Shown piece by piece: positions 55,221 through 64,000 of a DNA stretch of 64,000 nt (position 1 is its first letter; each line of letters begins with the position of its first letter). A program made the position numbers and the translations under genes. The stretch covers positions 2,294,001 through 2,358,000 of the forward strand of contig NZ_JAUSXQ010000001.1 of assembly GCF_030816115.1 (NCBI RefSeq), in the 5' to 3' direction. The notes below the pieces were generated by a model. It had not been told where the DNA came from. It saw only the letters and a list, made by a program, of their open reading frames with translations, and searched no databases. Source of the stretch: Chryseobacterium sp. W4I1. GTDB taxonomy: Bacteria > Bacteroidota > Bacteroidia > Flavobacteriales > Weeksellaceae.

Positions 55221-56351
55221 TTACTTAAAGATATGCTGGGTAAACTGGTAAAGAGATCTTCTCCAGGTAAGCCATTCGTGGCGGGTTTCCGGAGATTTAT
55301 ACTGGAAATAAGGATAATTATTCTGGCTTAAATAAGTAGTCAAAATTTGGTTAAATTTAAAAAACAGCGCATCTTCTTTTTCCCCGATTCCGATAAAGAA
55401 GTAAGGTTTTTTCTTGGATTTCAATAAATTACCAATCGGAAGCTCTTTAAAAGGTTCAGCTTCCGTTCCTTCATAGATCACAGGACTGAACGCTCCGATG
55501 GCTGAAAATATTTCAGGATGATTAACCCCGATAAACATCGCCTGATAACTTCCCCGGGAGAGTCCTGCAATAGCTTTTTTACCTGTAGTTCTATATTTTT
55601 TTTCAATATAGGGAATCAGTTCTCCGGTAACAACCTTATCCAGGTTTTTGGTGGAAATAACAGTTCTGGGATAATTGTCCGGCATCTTTTCCTGTTCAGG
55701 ATTCAATGCTACACCGTAATCCATCACTACGATCATTTCCGCAGCTTTCTTTTCGGCAAAAAGATTATCCAGAATATGAAGGATATAACCCTGTTTTTCC
55801 CATCCTGTAATATCTTCTCCGGTTCCGTGGTACAGATATAAAACAGGTAGCTTTTTAGACCCGTAATTTGGTGGAAGATATACTTTAAAGTTTCGTTTAC
55901 CTTGTGTTATTTTTGAATTCAGACTATCGTTAATAATTTTTCCGTGCTTTACATTTTTCTCCAGAAAAAAATTTTCCCCGGAAGGAACCTCAATTCCACT
56001 GGTTGGCTGGCTGTACCCGAAATACAGCTGTGTGTTGGGATCATTGGTTCGTTTTCCATCCACATTCAGCCAGTAGTAATGAAAACCTATTTCCATGGGT
56101 GAAGTTGAGATATTCCAAAAACCGTCATGATCTTTGGAAGCAGAGGATTTTATACTTTTCATTCCATCTCCTCCATCTAAGGTTACAGATTGGGCATCCG
56201 GAAAGTAAACCCGAAACTGTGCTTTTTTATCAGAATCTATTTTCGGAAATTCTTTTCCCGGCAATAGCGTTGAAGCCGGTTTGTAGGTTTGGGAAAATAC
56301 AGTGGAAGATAACAAAAGGAAGCCTAGTAGTATTTTTGGTGAGTATTGCAT
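55221..56351 (-). CDS. secreted esterase (enterochelin esterase/esterase D-like), 376 aa
   Basis: A signal peptide ending TVFSQ is followed by an immunoglobulin-like E-set domain (about 38-110, QFRVYFPDAQSVTLDGGDG) and an esterase D-like hydrolase domain, with YLYHGTGEDITGW, the nucleophile Ser in AGLSRGSYQAMF and the catalytic His in RHEWLTWR. This layout occurs in IroE/Fes-like and feruloyl-esterase-like (CE1) proteins, so the substrate may be a siderophore or a polysaccharide ester. It stands between the AraC gene and another esterase. Confidence 0.83.
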   Translation of the reverse strand: MQYSPKILLGFLLLSSTVFSQTYKPASTLLPGKEFPKIDSDKKAQFRVYFPDAQSVTLDGGDGMKSIKSSASKDHDGFWNISTSPMEIGFHYYWLNVDGKRTNDPNTQLYFGYSQPTSGIEVPSGENFFLEKNVKHGKIINDSLNSKITQGKRNFKVYLPPNYGSKKLPVLYLYHGTGEDITGWEKQGYILHILDNLFAEKKAAEMIVVMDYGVALNPEQEKMPDNYPRTVISTKNLDKVVTGELIPYIEKKYRTTGKKAIAGLSRGSYQAMFIGVNHPEIFSAIGAFSPVIYEGTEAEPFKELPIGNLLKSKKKPYFFIGIGEKEDALFFKFNQILTTYLSQNNYPYFQYKSPETRHEWLTWRRSLYQFTQHIFK

Positions 56352-56552
56352 TATTTAAGTTTTAAAAGGTAAGAATTCAGTAATATCTTATAGCCTGGCG
56401 ATATTTTGAAGACTGTATATTAAGCTGTAATCACAGTCAGTATCACAAAGTTTTAATCAATATTAAGAAAAATATTTTTCTTTGCTGTTAATCAGGTGAT
56501 GCTGTGGTCCTGTATTTAATCCATGTCCAGATAAATTCTACAGCACTGTAGT

Positions 56553-57548
56553 TTATTTAAGAAACTGCTTCATCATTCTCAGCGTAATCTCCATATTTTC
56601 CGGAAGAGGCATTCCGTGGGCATAGCCTGTAGAAACATGTAACTCAGTAAAAATGCCTGCTTTGATCAGACGGTCTGCATAAGCCAGCCCACTGTCCCGT
56701 AAAGGATCTGCTCCGGCTACAAAAATTACGGATGGAGGAAGGTTTGAAACATCTTTGATATTTCCGGGCAGCACATATTTTTCTTTTGAGTTCCCATTTT
56801 TCCCGATATAAAAATCCTTTAAAATTGGAAAATCATCGCTTTTAAGTCCTGGGACTTTTTTAAATTCAATAACTGATGGATAGTTCATCCCGAAATCACC
56901 CGGAGGAATTTCCAGAACCTGCAAACTGATTTTAGGACCTTTCTGATCTCTTGAATATTGTGCCAGGCTTCCGGATATACCAGCTCCAGCACTGGAGCCA
57001 CCCACGGCAATGAGTTTTGGATTTCCACCTATATTTTCTGCATTTTTATTTGCCCACAACAATGAGGCATAAGCATCATGAAGCGCAGCAGGAAAAGGAT
57101 ATTCCGGAGCGAAACGGTAATCTACATTGATCACGACTGCATTTCCCTTCAATGCATAATCTGCACATCTCTGATGATCCCATTTAGGTGTTCCATACAC
57201 GAAACCACCTCCATGGAACCAAAGAAATATGGGAAGATCTTTAGCATTTTTAGGTTTGTAAATTGTTACGGGGATTTCAGGATCTTTTGAATTTAACCCT
57301 GGAATTTTAGACTGAATCACGTCAACACTGTCTTTATTCTTCAGTTCTGGCCAGGACATTTCTGCCTGGATTTTGCGTTCTTTTTTTACTTCGTCAAGTG
57401 TAATATCCTTAATCGGACTATTAATCATTGACCTGAACTGGGGCAGCAACCTTTTTTCTGCTTCCTGAAGGCTAAGGGAATGGTATTGCTGTGCAAATGA
57501 TAAACCCGAGATCAGGAAAAGTATTAAAAACAACAGGTATTTTTTCAT
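56553..57548 (-). CDS. secreted alpha/beta hydrolase, HSL-type esterase, 331 aa
   Basis: Signal peptide ending SFAQ. The hormone-sensitive lipase-type motif WFHGGGFVYG carries the oxyanion hole. The nucleophile is Ser in VGGSSAGAGIS, with Asp in AGADPLRD and the catalytic His in GYAHGMP. It would hydrolyse short-chain esters in the periplasm. A -7 element at 57580 and a double AraC-type operator at 57612-57646 lie upstream, which ties this gene to the operon at 47784-54052. Confidence 0.88.
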   Translation of the reverse strand: MKKYLLFLILFLISGLSFAQQYHSLSLQEAEKRLLPQFRSMINSPIKDITLDEVKKERKIQAEMSWPELKNKDSVDVIQSKIPGLNSKDPEIPVTIYKPKNAKDLPIFLWFHGGGFVYGTPKWDHQRCADYALKGNAVVINVDYRFAPEYPFPAALHDAYASLLWANKNAENIGGNPKLIAVGGSSAGAGISGSLAQYSRDQKGPKISLQVLEIPPGDFGMNYPSVIEFKKVPGLKSDDFPILKDFYIGKNGNSKEKYVLPGNIKDVSNLPPSVIFVAGADPLRDSGLAYADRLIKAGIFTELHVSTGYAHGMPLPENMEITLRMMKQFLK

Positions 57549-57579
57549 AATAATAGTATTATATCGAACTCTATTCTTT

Positions 57580-57587
57580 CAAAAGTA
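57580..57587 (-). promoter_or_regulatory. -7 promoter element of HSL-type esterase gene
   Basis: In the minus direction this reads TACTTTTG, matching TAnnTTTG. It is 32 bp from the start codon and 25 bp downstream of the double operator. No -33 box is seen, which fits activator-dependent transcription. Confidence 0.6.
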
Positions 57588-57611
57588 ATATTATGCTTAC
57601 CACCGGATGAC

Positions 57612-57646
57612 ACGAAAAGGAAATTTTGTGATACGGAAAAGAAATT
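57612..57646. promoter_or_regulatory. direct-repeat operator (two 14-mers, 21-bp period), copy 2
   Basis: ACGAAAAGGAAATT (57612-57625) and ACGGAAAAGAAATT (57633-57646) repeat with a 21-bp period, as at 54163-54197. The bases between the half-sites (GTGAT) are also the same. It lies 64 bp upstream of the esterase start codon. Confidence 0.75.
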
Positions 57647-57751
57647 TTTATAAAATTAATCCAATTATATATTTTTCACATCTTATCTATAAGTTGGGAA
57701 ATTAATTCCTTTTAAAGTGATACAATTAAGCATATTCACCCTACTATTTTT

Positions 57752-58672
57752 TTACATGCCCAGACCTGAAAGGAATTGACTAATCCTTTCATTTATTTGA
57801 TCCGGGAACTCTCCGTTTATTGCATGTGATGCCGCTGGCCAGACCTCAGCCTCAACATGATTTGAAAGATTTTTTGCGCAAACTAAGGCTTTAACAGAAT
57901 TATGAACGATGCTTTTTCCAGCAAAAATGACCAAAACTGGAGGATGAATGGAATTTAATTCTTCAGCGGTAAACTGTTTAGGCGGTGGTGTTTTGATGGT
58001 AAATTCTTTTAATCCAATCGAAATAAGGATGGAAGTAGAATTTTGTGAATCAATTTCTGCTCCTCCGGAAATCCAGCTCATTGACTTTTCACGCCATTTT
58101 TCAGGGATAAAGGGAAGAGTAGTGATCAATGAAAAAAGAATAATTTTTAAAGAAAACGGAGCAAAAACCAAAGCTGGGTCCAACAAAATGATTGACGCAA
58201 TGCATTTGGGGTAATTGACGGCATAATTCACTACCGACCATCCTCCGAAAGAAACACCCAGCAGGTGTACTTTCGTTAACTTCAATTTCATTATTACCTC
58301 TTCTACCCAACTTGCCTGTTGTTTATTATCTTTAATGGGATGTGTTTGAATACTTAAGCCAGGCTCTCCCAGAAGGTCCATAGCATAAACATCATGAGTC
58401 TTAAGCAGACCGGTAAGATTAGGTTCCCACATCGGAGTTGAAGCTGCCCTCCCGGGGAAAAGCAGAATAGGAATCCCTCCCCGATTTCCAAACCGATACA
58501 CTCTTACATTTCCATAAGCAGTATTTATATCAAATGTCCCCTGCGGTACAGGCAGTTTTTCCATAGCTTCATCATAAAATTTAAGAAATTTCTGATGTGC
58601 TTTCTGTGATTTAAACTGACTGTTTTCCATAAAAAATTTTATTATTTGTTGAAAATAACGGATATTGAACAA
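57752..58672 (-). CDS. cytoplasmic alpha/beta hydrolase, 306 aa
   Basis: Alpha/beta hydrolase fold without a signal peptide; the first residues MFNIRYFQQIIKFFMEN may be untranslated and Met15 (58630) is an alternative start. The fold shows ILLFPGRAAST in the oxyanion region, the nucleophile in LLGVSFGGWSVVN and the final His in AASHAINGEFP. The group is like proline iminopeptidase or lactone-type hydrolases; the substrate is unknown. It has no copy of the double operator upstream. Confidence 0.8.
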   Translation of the reverse strand: MFNIRYFQQIIKFFMENSQFKSQKAHQKFLKFYDEAMEKLPVPQGTFDINTAYGNVRVYRFGNRGGIPILLFPGRAASTPMWEPNLTGLLKTHDVYAMDLLGEPGLSIQTHPIKDNKQQASWVEEVIMKLKLTKVHLLGVSFGGWSVVNYAVNYPKCIASIILLDPALVFAPFSLKIILFSLITTLPFIPEKWREKSMSWISGGAEIDSQNSTSILISIGLKEFTIKTPPPKQFTAEELNSIHPPVLVIFAGKSIVHNSVKALVCAKNLSNHVEAEVWPAASHAINGEFPDQINERISQFLSGLGM

Positions 58673-58840
58673 ACAATTTTATAGCGTTGTTTCTGTCCAT
58701 CTTAGTTTAGAACTCAATACGGTTAATATCAAGATTAATCTGACTAAGTTATAACTTAAAAATTAGCAGATCGTTTTATAATATACTTCTGAGTATCGTT
58801 TTACATAAATTCCGGTATTCGTCCGCACTGGATTTTTTAT

Positions 58841-59699
58841 TTAATTTTTCAACTGCTTCCGGAAGGCAGCAGCTGTCATGCCCTTATGCTTCTTAAACTG
58901 CCTGCTTAAATGGCTTTCATCAGAAAAGCCTAAATCATCTGCAATTTGTCCTATTGAATAGTCACTGTAGAGCAGCCGCTGTTCAACAAATATTCATTTT
59001 ATACTGGGTGAGATAACAGTGTAAACTATCTCCTGTAAGATTTTTAAAATATTCACCGATATAATTGGCAGAGAGATTAAACTGTTCTGCAAGATGCTTT
59101 ATCCTTAAATTTTTAGGACAGTGTATTTGCTGATGCAGATAAACCAGTATTTTATTGATCAAAGGTTCATCCATCGTTGTATCTGATACAATTTGCTGGG
59201 GATTGACATTCCGGGCAATAATATTTAAAACAAGAATTACCAGATGCTGTAGATTTTCATCAAAATAGGAAGGTTTATCGTTGTATTCTACGAGCATATT
59301 TTCGATCAATGAAGAAATCATGTCACAATCTCTCGGCTCTTTAATCAGAACCTGCTCAAAGCGGTTGTGATGTGTAAAAATAGCTTCCAACTGTTTCAGC
59401 CATAGCAGAACTTTCTCTTTTTCATTTTTGGTTTTGTACTGTTCAAGAAAAACTTCAGAAAAACGGATGGAACAATACCGTGTATTTGTAGTACTCTCAA
59501 AACCTCTGCAATCTAATGGGGTAAATAAAAAAATGCTCCCCTTACGGTATGGAAACTTGTTTTCATTGATAATCCTGGTACCTTCCCCTTCTATGATCTG
59601 CACAATTTCGAAGAACTGGTAGATCAGGGGACGTTCATTCCAGTGTTCCATATCTGAGACAAATATATCCAAAGGTTTATATAGATGCTTCGTTTTCAT
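58841..59699 (-). pseudogene. AraC family regulator, frameshifted between its two HTH units
   Basis: A cupin-like N-terminal domain (about 25-150) precedes an AraC DNA-binding domain. The first helix-turn-helix, HLAEQFNLSANYIGEYF, is in the first frame, which ends YKMNIC at 58983. The second unit, IGQIADDLGFSDESHLSRQFKK, lies one frame over and ends at 58841. Removing one T from ATATTTGTTG joins them as KMNIVEQRLLYSDYSIG and gives a full 285-residue protein. It diverges from the Old Yellow Enzyme gene, 77 bp apart, and probably controls it. Confidence 0.85.
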
Positions 59700-59758
59700 T
59701 ACCCGAAATGTACAAAAAAAACCGTCCGATATCCCTGTTTTTAACTGTTAATCAAAAC

Positions 59759-59766
59759 TAATTTTG
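59759..59766 (+). promoter_or_regulatory. -7 promoter element of OYE gene
   Basis: TAATTTTG matches TAnnTTTG and lies 10 bp before the ATG at 59777, so the transcript would have a very short leader. The spacing is tight and the call is tentative. Confidence 0.4.
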
Positions 59767-59776
59767 TAAAAAAAAG

Positions 59777-60877
59777 ATGTCACAGAAAAAATTAACAACT
59801 CCGTTTACAAATGAAAACATTTCCCTTTCAAACAGGGTTGTAATGGCTCCAATGAACCGCCGGAGAGCTGTAAATGGACTACCGTTACCATCCATGACCA
59901 CTTATTATCAGCAAAGAGCCGGTGCCGGATTACTGATATCAGATAATATTGCTGTTTCTTCCAATGGCGGTGCTTATATGAATACTCCGGGAATATATCA
60001 TGATGAACAAAAACTAGCCTGGAAAAAAATTGTGGAAGAGGTTCATCAAAAGGGCGGAAAAATATTTGCCCAGTTGGTACAGGCAGGCCGGGTAGGACAT
60101 CCGGCTATTCAAAATAACGAGCCATTAATCGCTCCATCTGCCATAGCTGTCAACGAAACCATCCGTATTCCTGATAACAGCTATCAAAATATGACAATAC
60201 CGATTGCTATAACCACTGAAGAAATTCCGGTTTGGGTAAATGTTTTTAAACAAGCAGCCATCAATGCAATAGAAGCAGGATTTGATGGAGTTGAAATTCA
60301 TGCAGCCCATGGTTTTCTGATCGACCAGTTCATCAATCCTTTCAGTAATACCAGAACAGATGAATATGGCGGAAGCATTGAAAACAGAACCCGTTTTCTC
60401 TTTGAAGTCATACAGGAAGTAATTGCCACAGTTGGAAAGAACAAGATCGGAATAAGACTTTCCCCTTTCCGCAAAATTTATGATTTGAAATCTTATCCCG
60501 AAGAACTGGCAACCCACGAATATATTCTTGATGAATTGCAGAAGCTGGATATTCTATACATTCATTTTTCCAATGCAATAAGTGATGGGCAACCTTCAAT
60601 CCCAATAAGTTTTTTGCGTAATGCAAGAGAACGTTTTAAAAATATAATTATGATTGCAGGCGGATTTACAGTAAAAACGGCTGAAGAAATTTTGCGAACA
60701 GGGCTGATTGATCTGGTTGCTTTTGGTAAACTGTACATTTCAAATCCTGATTTAACGGAACGTATAAAAAATGATTTTCCGTTGGCAGATTGGGATGAAG
60801 AAACTTTTTATCATGGTGGAGACAAAGGCTATATCGACTATCCGAGTGTCTCTTTCAGCAAGTGTACAGATTATTAA
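59777..60877 (+). CDS. Old Yellow Enzyme-family alkene reductase, 366 aa
   Basis: FMN-dependent NAD(P)H oxidoreductase that reduces activated C=C bonds. The TIM barrel shows the family start LSNRVVMAPMNRRRAV, the substrate-binding His pair in EIHAAHGFLIDQF, the signature NTRTDEYGGSIENRTRF and IMIAGGF near the flavin phosphate site. No 4Fe-4S cysteine cluster is present, so it is the short OYE type (as in NemA/XenA-like enzymes). It diverges from an AraC regulator, the usual arrangement for an inducible xenobiotic reductase. A terminator follows. Confidence 0.92.
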   Translation: MSQKKLTTPFTNENISLSNRVVMAPMNRRRAVNGLPLPSMTTYYQQRAGAGLLISDNIAVSSNGGAYMNTPGIYHDEQKLAWKKIVEEVHQKGGKIFAQLVQAGRVGHPAIQNNEPLIAPSAIAVNETIRIPDNSYQNMTIPIAITTEEIPVWVNVFKQAAINAIEAGFDGVEIHAAHGFLIDQFINPFSNTRTDEYGGSIENRTRFLFEVIQEVIATVGKNKIGIRLSPFRKIYDLKSYPEELATHEYILDELQKLDILYIHFSNAISDGQPSIPISFLRNARERFKNIIMIAGGFTVKTAEEILRTGLIDLVAFGKLYISNPDLTERIKNDFPLADWDEETFYHGGDKGYIDYPSVSFSKCTDY

Positions 60878-60918
60878 ACAGGAAATCAACAGACATTGAT
60901 TCATATTTTCAATTGTAT

Positions 60919-60947
60919 AAATCCCCGGACAACTTTTCCGGGGATTT
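60919..60947. terminator. bidirectional terminator
   Basis: AAATCCCCGG and CCGGGGATTT form a perfect 10-bp stem around a 9-nt loop, between the convergent OYE and acyltransferase genes. Confidence 0.85.
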
Positions 60948-60960
60948 CGTCTTCAATCGG

Positions 60961-62088
60961 TTATGTCTTGCTTTTCTTGTTTAAGATTTTGTATTTAAGC
61001 TTTGAGGAAGGATTTTCAATTATAAGCCTATATAATAATCCTCCGGCAATGCACCCGAGAAGGCAAATCAAAAGACCGGTATTACCTGATGAATCTATAC
61101 CCAACCATTCAAGAGCATTCTGAATCATGTGGATAATTCCTTTATGTGAAAGGTAAACTGCATAGGAAAGCCCTGCCAGCTGAGCAGTACAATATGATTT
61201 TGTCCTGAAAAGAAAAGAAGATCTTGAAACAGCTGACAACAGAATAATACCATAACTCACTGCTACAAAAGTAAAACCGAATATAGAAGCATGTTGCGAA
61301 ACCTGATCATTGCAGAACCAAAATGTAATTCCCAGCATCATAATTCCAAGAATAAGAAGTCTGTTCCCATTATTATGGACTACATTTTTAAACCGAGAAG
61401 AATACTGCATTAAATAACCAACTATAACTCCCGTTGCCAGACTATCCAGACGGGTGTGGGTGGGATAATATATTTTCATATACCATGCTTTCCAGAAATC
61501 TTCAGTATCCAGAAGAGGAACAATATATACTTTCCATAGGATTAATCTGGCTGCTAAGGAAAAGATGATGAGAAAAACAGAAAAAAAGATGGTATATCTG
61601 ATGACTTTTGCTTTTACCGCAACTAAAAGCATTAAAGGAAGGAAAAGATAAAACTGCTCTTCAATACAAAGAGACCATGCATGCGAAAATGTTCCCCGAT
61701 GTATGATATCAAGTCCATAATTCTGGGTAAAAGTGATGAATTTCAAGAAAGAAGACAATGCCTCCCGTTCTCTGAAAAAGGGAAACAAAAAGTACACAGC
61801 CAGCGTAAAAAAATAAGGCGGAATGATCCTGAAAAAACGTTTGATAAAAAATGTCTTTAAGCTGATATTTCCACTTCTTTTAATTTCTGTAAACAGCTGA
61901 CCTGATATCAGAAAGCCACTCAATACAAAGAAAAGATCCACTCCTGTCCACCCAAATCTTCCTATCGCATCAATCCAGGCGGGATGCTTAAATGCACGGT
62001 AATGATACATTAAAACCATTAGAATGGCCAGAGCTCGTAAATGATCTAAGCCGTAAAGTCTTTCAGAAGAATATTGGTCTGCAGGCAT
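60961..62088 (-). CDS. acyltransferase family 3 membrane protein, about 375 aa
   Basis: Integral-membrane acyltransferase of the OafA/NodX type with about ten helices. The N-terminal motif LDHLRALAILMVLMYHYRAF holds the catalytic His, and WTGVDLFFVLSGFLISG and KRFFRIIPPYFF follow as in the family. Such proteins O-acetylate surface sugars or lipids. The start used is Met of MPADQYSSERLYG at 62088; the frame opens at 62115. It diverges from the LytS-type kinase gene. Confidence 0.88.
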   Translation of the reverse strand: MPADQYSSERLYGLDHLRALAILMVLMYHYRAFKHPAWIDAIGRFGWTGVDLFFVLSGFLISGQLFTEIKRSGNISLKTFFIKRFFRIIPPYFFTLAVYFLFPFFREREALSSFLKFITFTQNYGLDIIHRGTFSHAWSLCIEEQFYLFLPLMLLVAVKAKVIRYTIFFSVFLIIFSLAARLILWKVYIVPLLDTEDFWKAWYMKIYYPTHTRLDSLATGVIVGYLMQYSSRFKNVVHNNGNRLLILGIMMLGITFWFCNDQVSQHASIFGFTFVAVSYGIILLSAVSRSSFLFRTKSYCTAQLAGLSYAVYLSHKGIIHMIQNALEWLGIDSSGNTGLLICLLGCIAGGLLYRLIIENPSSKLKYKILNKKSKT

Positions 62089-62266
62089 ATTTTTTCTGCA
62101 AATATTATAAAACAATAAACCGCCTGAAGATCATCATTACAGAATACAGCGATTCGGATGCAAACAGCAGAAAATGCTGTCTGAACAGCAAAGCAGGTTT
62201 TTTATCACCAATTTGAGCCATTTCATCAAAATACTATAGTCTTTGTCTAAGGATTGTATATTTTTG

Positions 62267-63331
62267 ATGGCTATGAAATTCGGAAAGGAAAATAATCTGA
62301 AGCGGAATATCTATTTCCAGCTGTTCTTCTGGACAGCTCTTTTTTTATTCGGAACAGTGAGAGGTTACGGAGATTTTAGTGATGAAATATCTGCTGAGAT
62401 CATCATCTATAATTTCTGTCACTGGATCTTTCAGATCGCTGGAGCCAACTTCATCTACTCTATTCTGATCCGCCATTTTTTTGACCGGAAAAAATACATT
62501 GCTTTCTCAGTTTACCTTATCATCAGTTTGTATATCATTTCTGTGATGAATAGGATTTTTATCGTATATCTTGCGGAACCTTTTTTCATGGATGTGCCGA
62601 AAGACAGTCTGAACCGTATTTTCACTGACCTTGGTTATCTTCTGATCCATTATACGTTTACGATCATCAGCGGGACTTTTATTTTCATTTCCGTAATGTT
62701 TGTGATTCGATATCAGGACGAAAAAGAAAATACAATCAAACTGCAGAAAGAAAAGGCAGAACTTGAACTAAGGTCTCTTAAATCCCAGCTGAATCCGCAT
62801 TTTCTGTTCAATACCCTGAACAATATTTACTCTCTTTCGCTCAGCAATTCTGAAAAAACTTCGGAATCTATCACCCGTCTTTCTGAAATTCTGGATTACA
62901 TTTTATATAAAGGTCCTAACAAGGAAGTCCTGATATCCGAAGAGCTTAGCATTATTGATGATTATATGCAATTGGAATGTCTCAGATACAGTGAAGGAAG
63001 GTTGAAGATCAATAAAAAATCCGAATTAAATCCTGCCGCCACCATTCCTCCTCTGATTTATCTGACCTTGGTAGAAAATGCTTTTAAACATGGTGCAGGA
63101 AAGAATATGGAAACAACAGAGATAAAAATTGATGTCTCTTATGACAGCAGATACTCAGTTTTCAGGATTGAAAACACTTGTGAAAATAATGAAAGTTATA
63201 ACGCAGATGGAATTGGGCTCAAAAATATTGAAAGACAGCTATGGCATTATTATCAGGATGATTTTATATTCAACGTTTCAAAGGAAAATCATATTTTTAA
63301 AGTTGAAATCAAAACCCCAGCCGCATTATGA
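62267..63331 (+). CDS. LytS/YehU-family sensor histidine kinase, about 354 aa
   Basis: Membrane-bound kinase with four hydrophobic helices in the first 165 residues, a short coiled coil (LQKEKAELELRSLKSQ) and a His_kinase domain with LNPHFLFNTLNNIYSL carrying the phospho-acceptor His. A HATPase-like end has LVENAFKHGAG and GIGLKNIERQL. The ATG at 62267 is preferred; a frame with a non-standard start is open from 62243. Its stop overlaps the start of the response regulator gene (ATGA), so the two are translationally coupled. Confidence 0.9.
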   Translation: MAMKFGKENNLKRNIYFQLFFWTALFLFGTVRGYGDFSDEISAEIIIYNFCHWIFQIAGANFIYSILIRHFFDRKKYIAFSVYLIISLYIISVMNRIFIVYLAEPFFMDVPKDSLNRIFTDLGYLLIHYTFTIISGTFIFISVMFVIRYQDEKENTIKLQKEKAELELRSLKSQLNPHFLFNTLNNIYSLSLSNSEKTSESITRLSEILDYILYKGPNKEVLISEELSIIDDYMQLECLRYSEGRLKINKKSELNPAATIPPLIYLTLVENAFKHGAGKNMETTEIKIDVSYDSRYSVFRIENTCENNESYNADGIGLKNIERQLWHYYQDDFIFNVSKENHIFKVEIKTPAAL

Positions 63332-64000
63332 TTAATTGTATCATTGTAGATGATGAACCTCTGGCAGCCGCTCTTCTGGAAAAACATATTTCCAGCACCG
63401 GTCATTTAAAACTTGTAGGAAAGGCTGAACACGCAATGGATGCTTACCAACTCCTGCAGACAAGATCTGTAGACCTTATGTTTCTGGATATCCAGATGCC
63501 TCATTTAACGGGAATTGATTTTTTAAGATCACTGTCCAAGAAACCATCTACCATTTTCACGACGGCTTACCGGGATTTTGCTATTGAAGGTTTTGAACTG
63601 GAAGCGGTAGATTATCTTTTGAAGCCTATCACTTTTGAACGTTTTTTCAAATCTGTAGAGCGGGTTTTAAGAAGCAGAACAGATTCTCATCAGAATTTTA
63701 TCATCATCAAAGCGGAAGGAATGAGCCGGAAAGTCCTGATCGAAGAAATTGCTTATTTTGAAAGTCAGGGAAACGATATCAAAACGGTCCTGATAAGCAA
63801 TGAAAGTATGATGTCAAAGAATACAATGGCGGATCTCGAATCTGTTTTATCAGAAAAAGGTTTTGTAAGGATTCACCGTTCTTTTATGATCAATTCTCAG
63901 TTGGTTACTGCTTTTAATGCTCATGAAATAATGCTTGGAATTCATCAGATTCCGGTGGGAAGAAGTTATAAAAACGAGTTTGATGCTTTGGTCATAGAAA
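63328..64000 (+). CDS. LytTR-family response regulator, cut by window end
   Basis: A receiver domain (residues 1-120) starts MINCIIVDDEPLAAALLEKH and has the phospho-acceptor Asp in DLMFLDIQMP, Thr in TTAYRD and Lys in DYLLKPI. A LytTR DNA-binding domain follows from about residue 135, with EEIAYFESQGNDIKTVL and FVRIHRSFMINSQLV. The frame is still open at base 64000, near the end of the LytTR domain, so few residues are missing. It pairs with the upstream kinase, with which it overlaps by 4 bp. Confidence 0.93.
   Translation, partial: MINCIIVDDEPLAAALLEKHISSTGHLKLVGKAEHAMDAYQLLQTRSVDLMFLDIQMPHLTGIDFLRSLSKKPSTIFTTAYRDFAIEGFELEAVDYLLKPITFERFFKSVERVLRSRTDSHQNFIIIKAEGMSRKVLIEEIAYFESQGNDIKTVLISNESMMSKNTMADLESVLSEKGFVRIHRSFMINSQLVTAFNAHEIMLGIHQIPVGRSYKNEFDALVIE

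Noticed and set aside
10595..59699. programmed +1 frameshifting as a common cause for the six broken genes
   Set aside because: The sites share no slippery motif beyond A/T richness and the genes are unrelated in function. An extra base from sequencing error explains them more simply.

Overview
The window reads as chromosomal DNA of a flavobacterium close to Chryseobacterium (Bacteroidota, Weeksellaceae). Signs are the low G+C content, the SusC/SusD pair, a hybrid two-component regulator, AraC regulators with N-terminal membrane helices, and TAnnTTTG-type -7 promoter elements. No rRNA, tRNA, CRISPR array or integrase gene was recognised.

Layout. 1-5740 is an A/T-rich accessory island. It holds a nested palindromic element (208-371), a hypothetical gene, a strongly structured non-coding stretch (1020-1475), a small XRE-type regulator, a two-helix membrane protein, a Beta-family (sce7725-like) gene converging on and overlapping a sce7726-like PD-(D/E)XK nuclease gene, and a lone UPF0489/arginase-like gene. 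5741-10424 holds two membrane-anchored AraC regulators, an outer-membrane beta-barrel protein and a broken beta-lactamase-fold serine hydrolase. 10595-25540 is a complete fructan utilisation locus on the minus strand: hybrid two-component sensor, sugar-porter permease, GH32, SusC, SusD, surface glycan-binding lipoprotein, second GH32 lipoprotein and fructokinase. 25751-34180 holds two Crp/Fnr regulators each followed by a small enzyme gene, a run of secreted or lipoprotein hypotheticals, two alpha/beta hydrolases and Ohr. 34482-45911 holds a large hybrid histidine kinase with phosphotransfer domain, Hsp20, a CPA2 antiporter, a large secreted MG2/plug-like protein, a second copy of the palindromic element and a RAYT transposase gene between REP-like inverted repeats. 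45998-60877 is an esterase-rich region: an adenosine deaminase-like enzyme, an operon of acyl-CoA ligase, esterase, TonB receptor and esterase, an AraC regulator, three more hydrolases, a second AraC and an Old Yellow Enzyme. 60961-64000 has an acyltransferase and a LytS/LytR-type pair cut by the window end.

How the genes work together. The fructan locus forms a sense-bind-import-hydrolyse-phosphorylate chain with the same gene set as the fructan locus of Bacteroides thetaiotaomicron. In the esterase region, pairs of the 14-mer ACGAAAAGGAAATT spaced exactly 21 bp lie upstream of both the ligase/TonB operon and a separate esterase, which suggests one AraC-controlled regulon.

A caution on the data: six genes (serine hydrolase, fructokinase, fructan sensor, SDR, TonB receptor, one AraC) are each broken by what looks like one extra base in an A/T-rich context, and removing one base restores a full-length protein every time. 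This one-sided pattern suggests sequencing or assembly error more than decay. These genes are marked as pseudogenes but may be intact in the organism.
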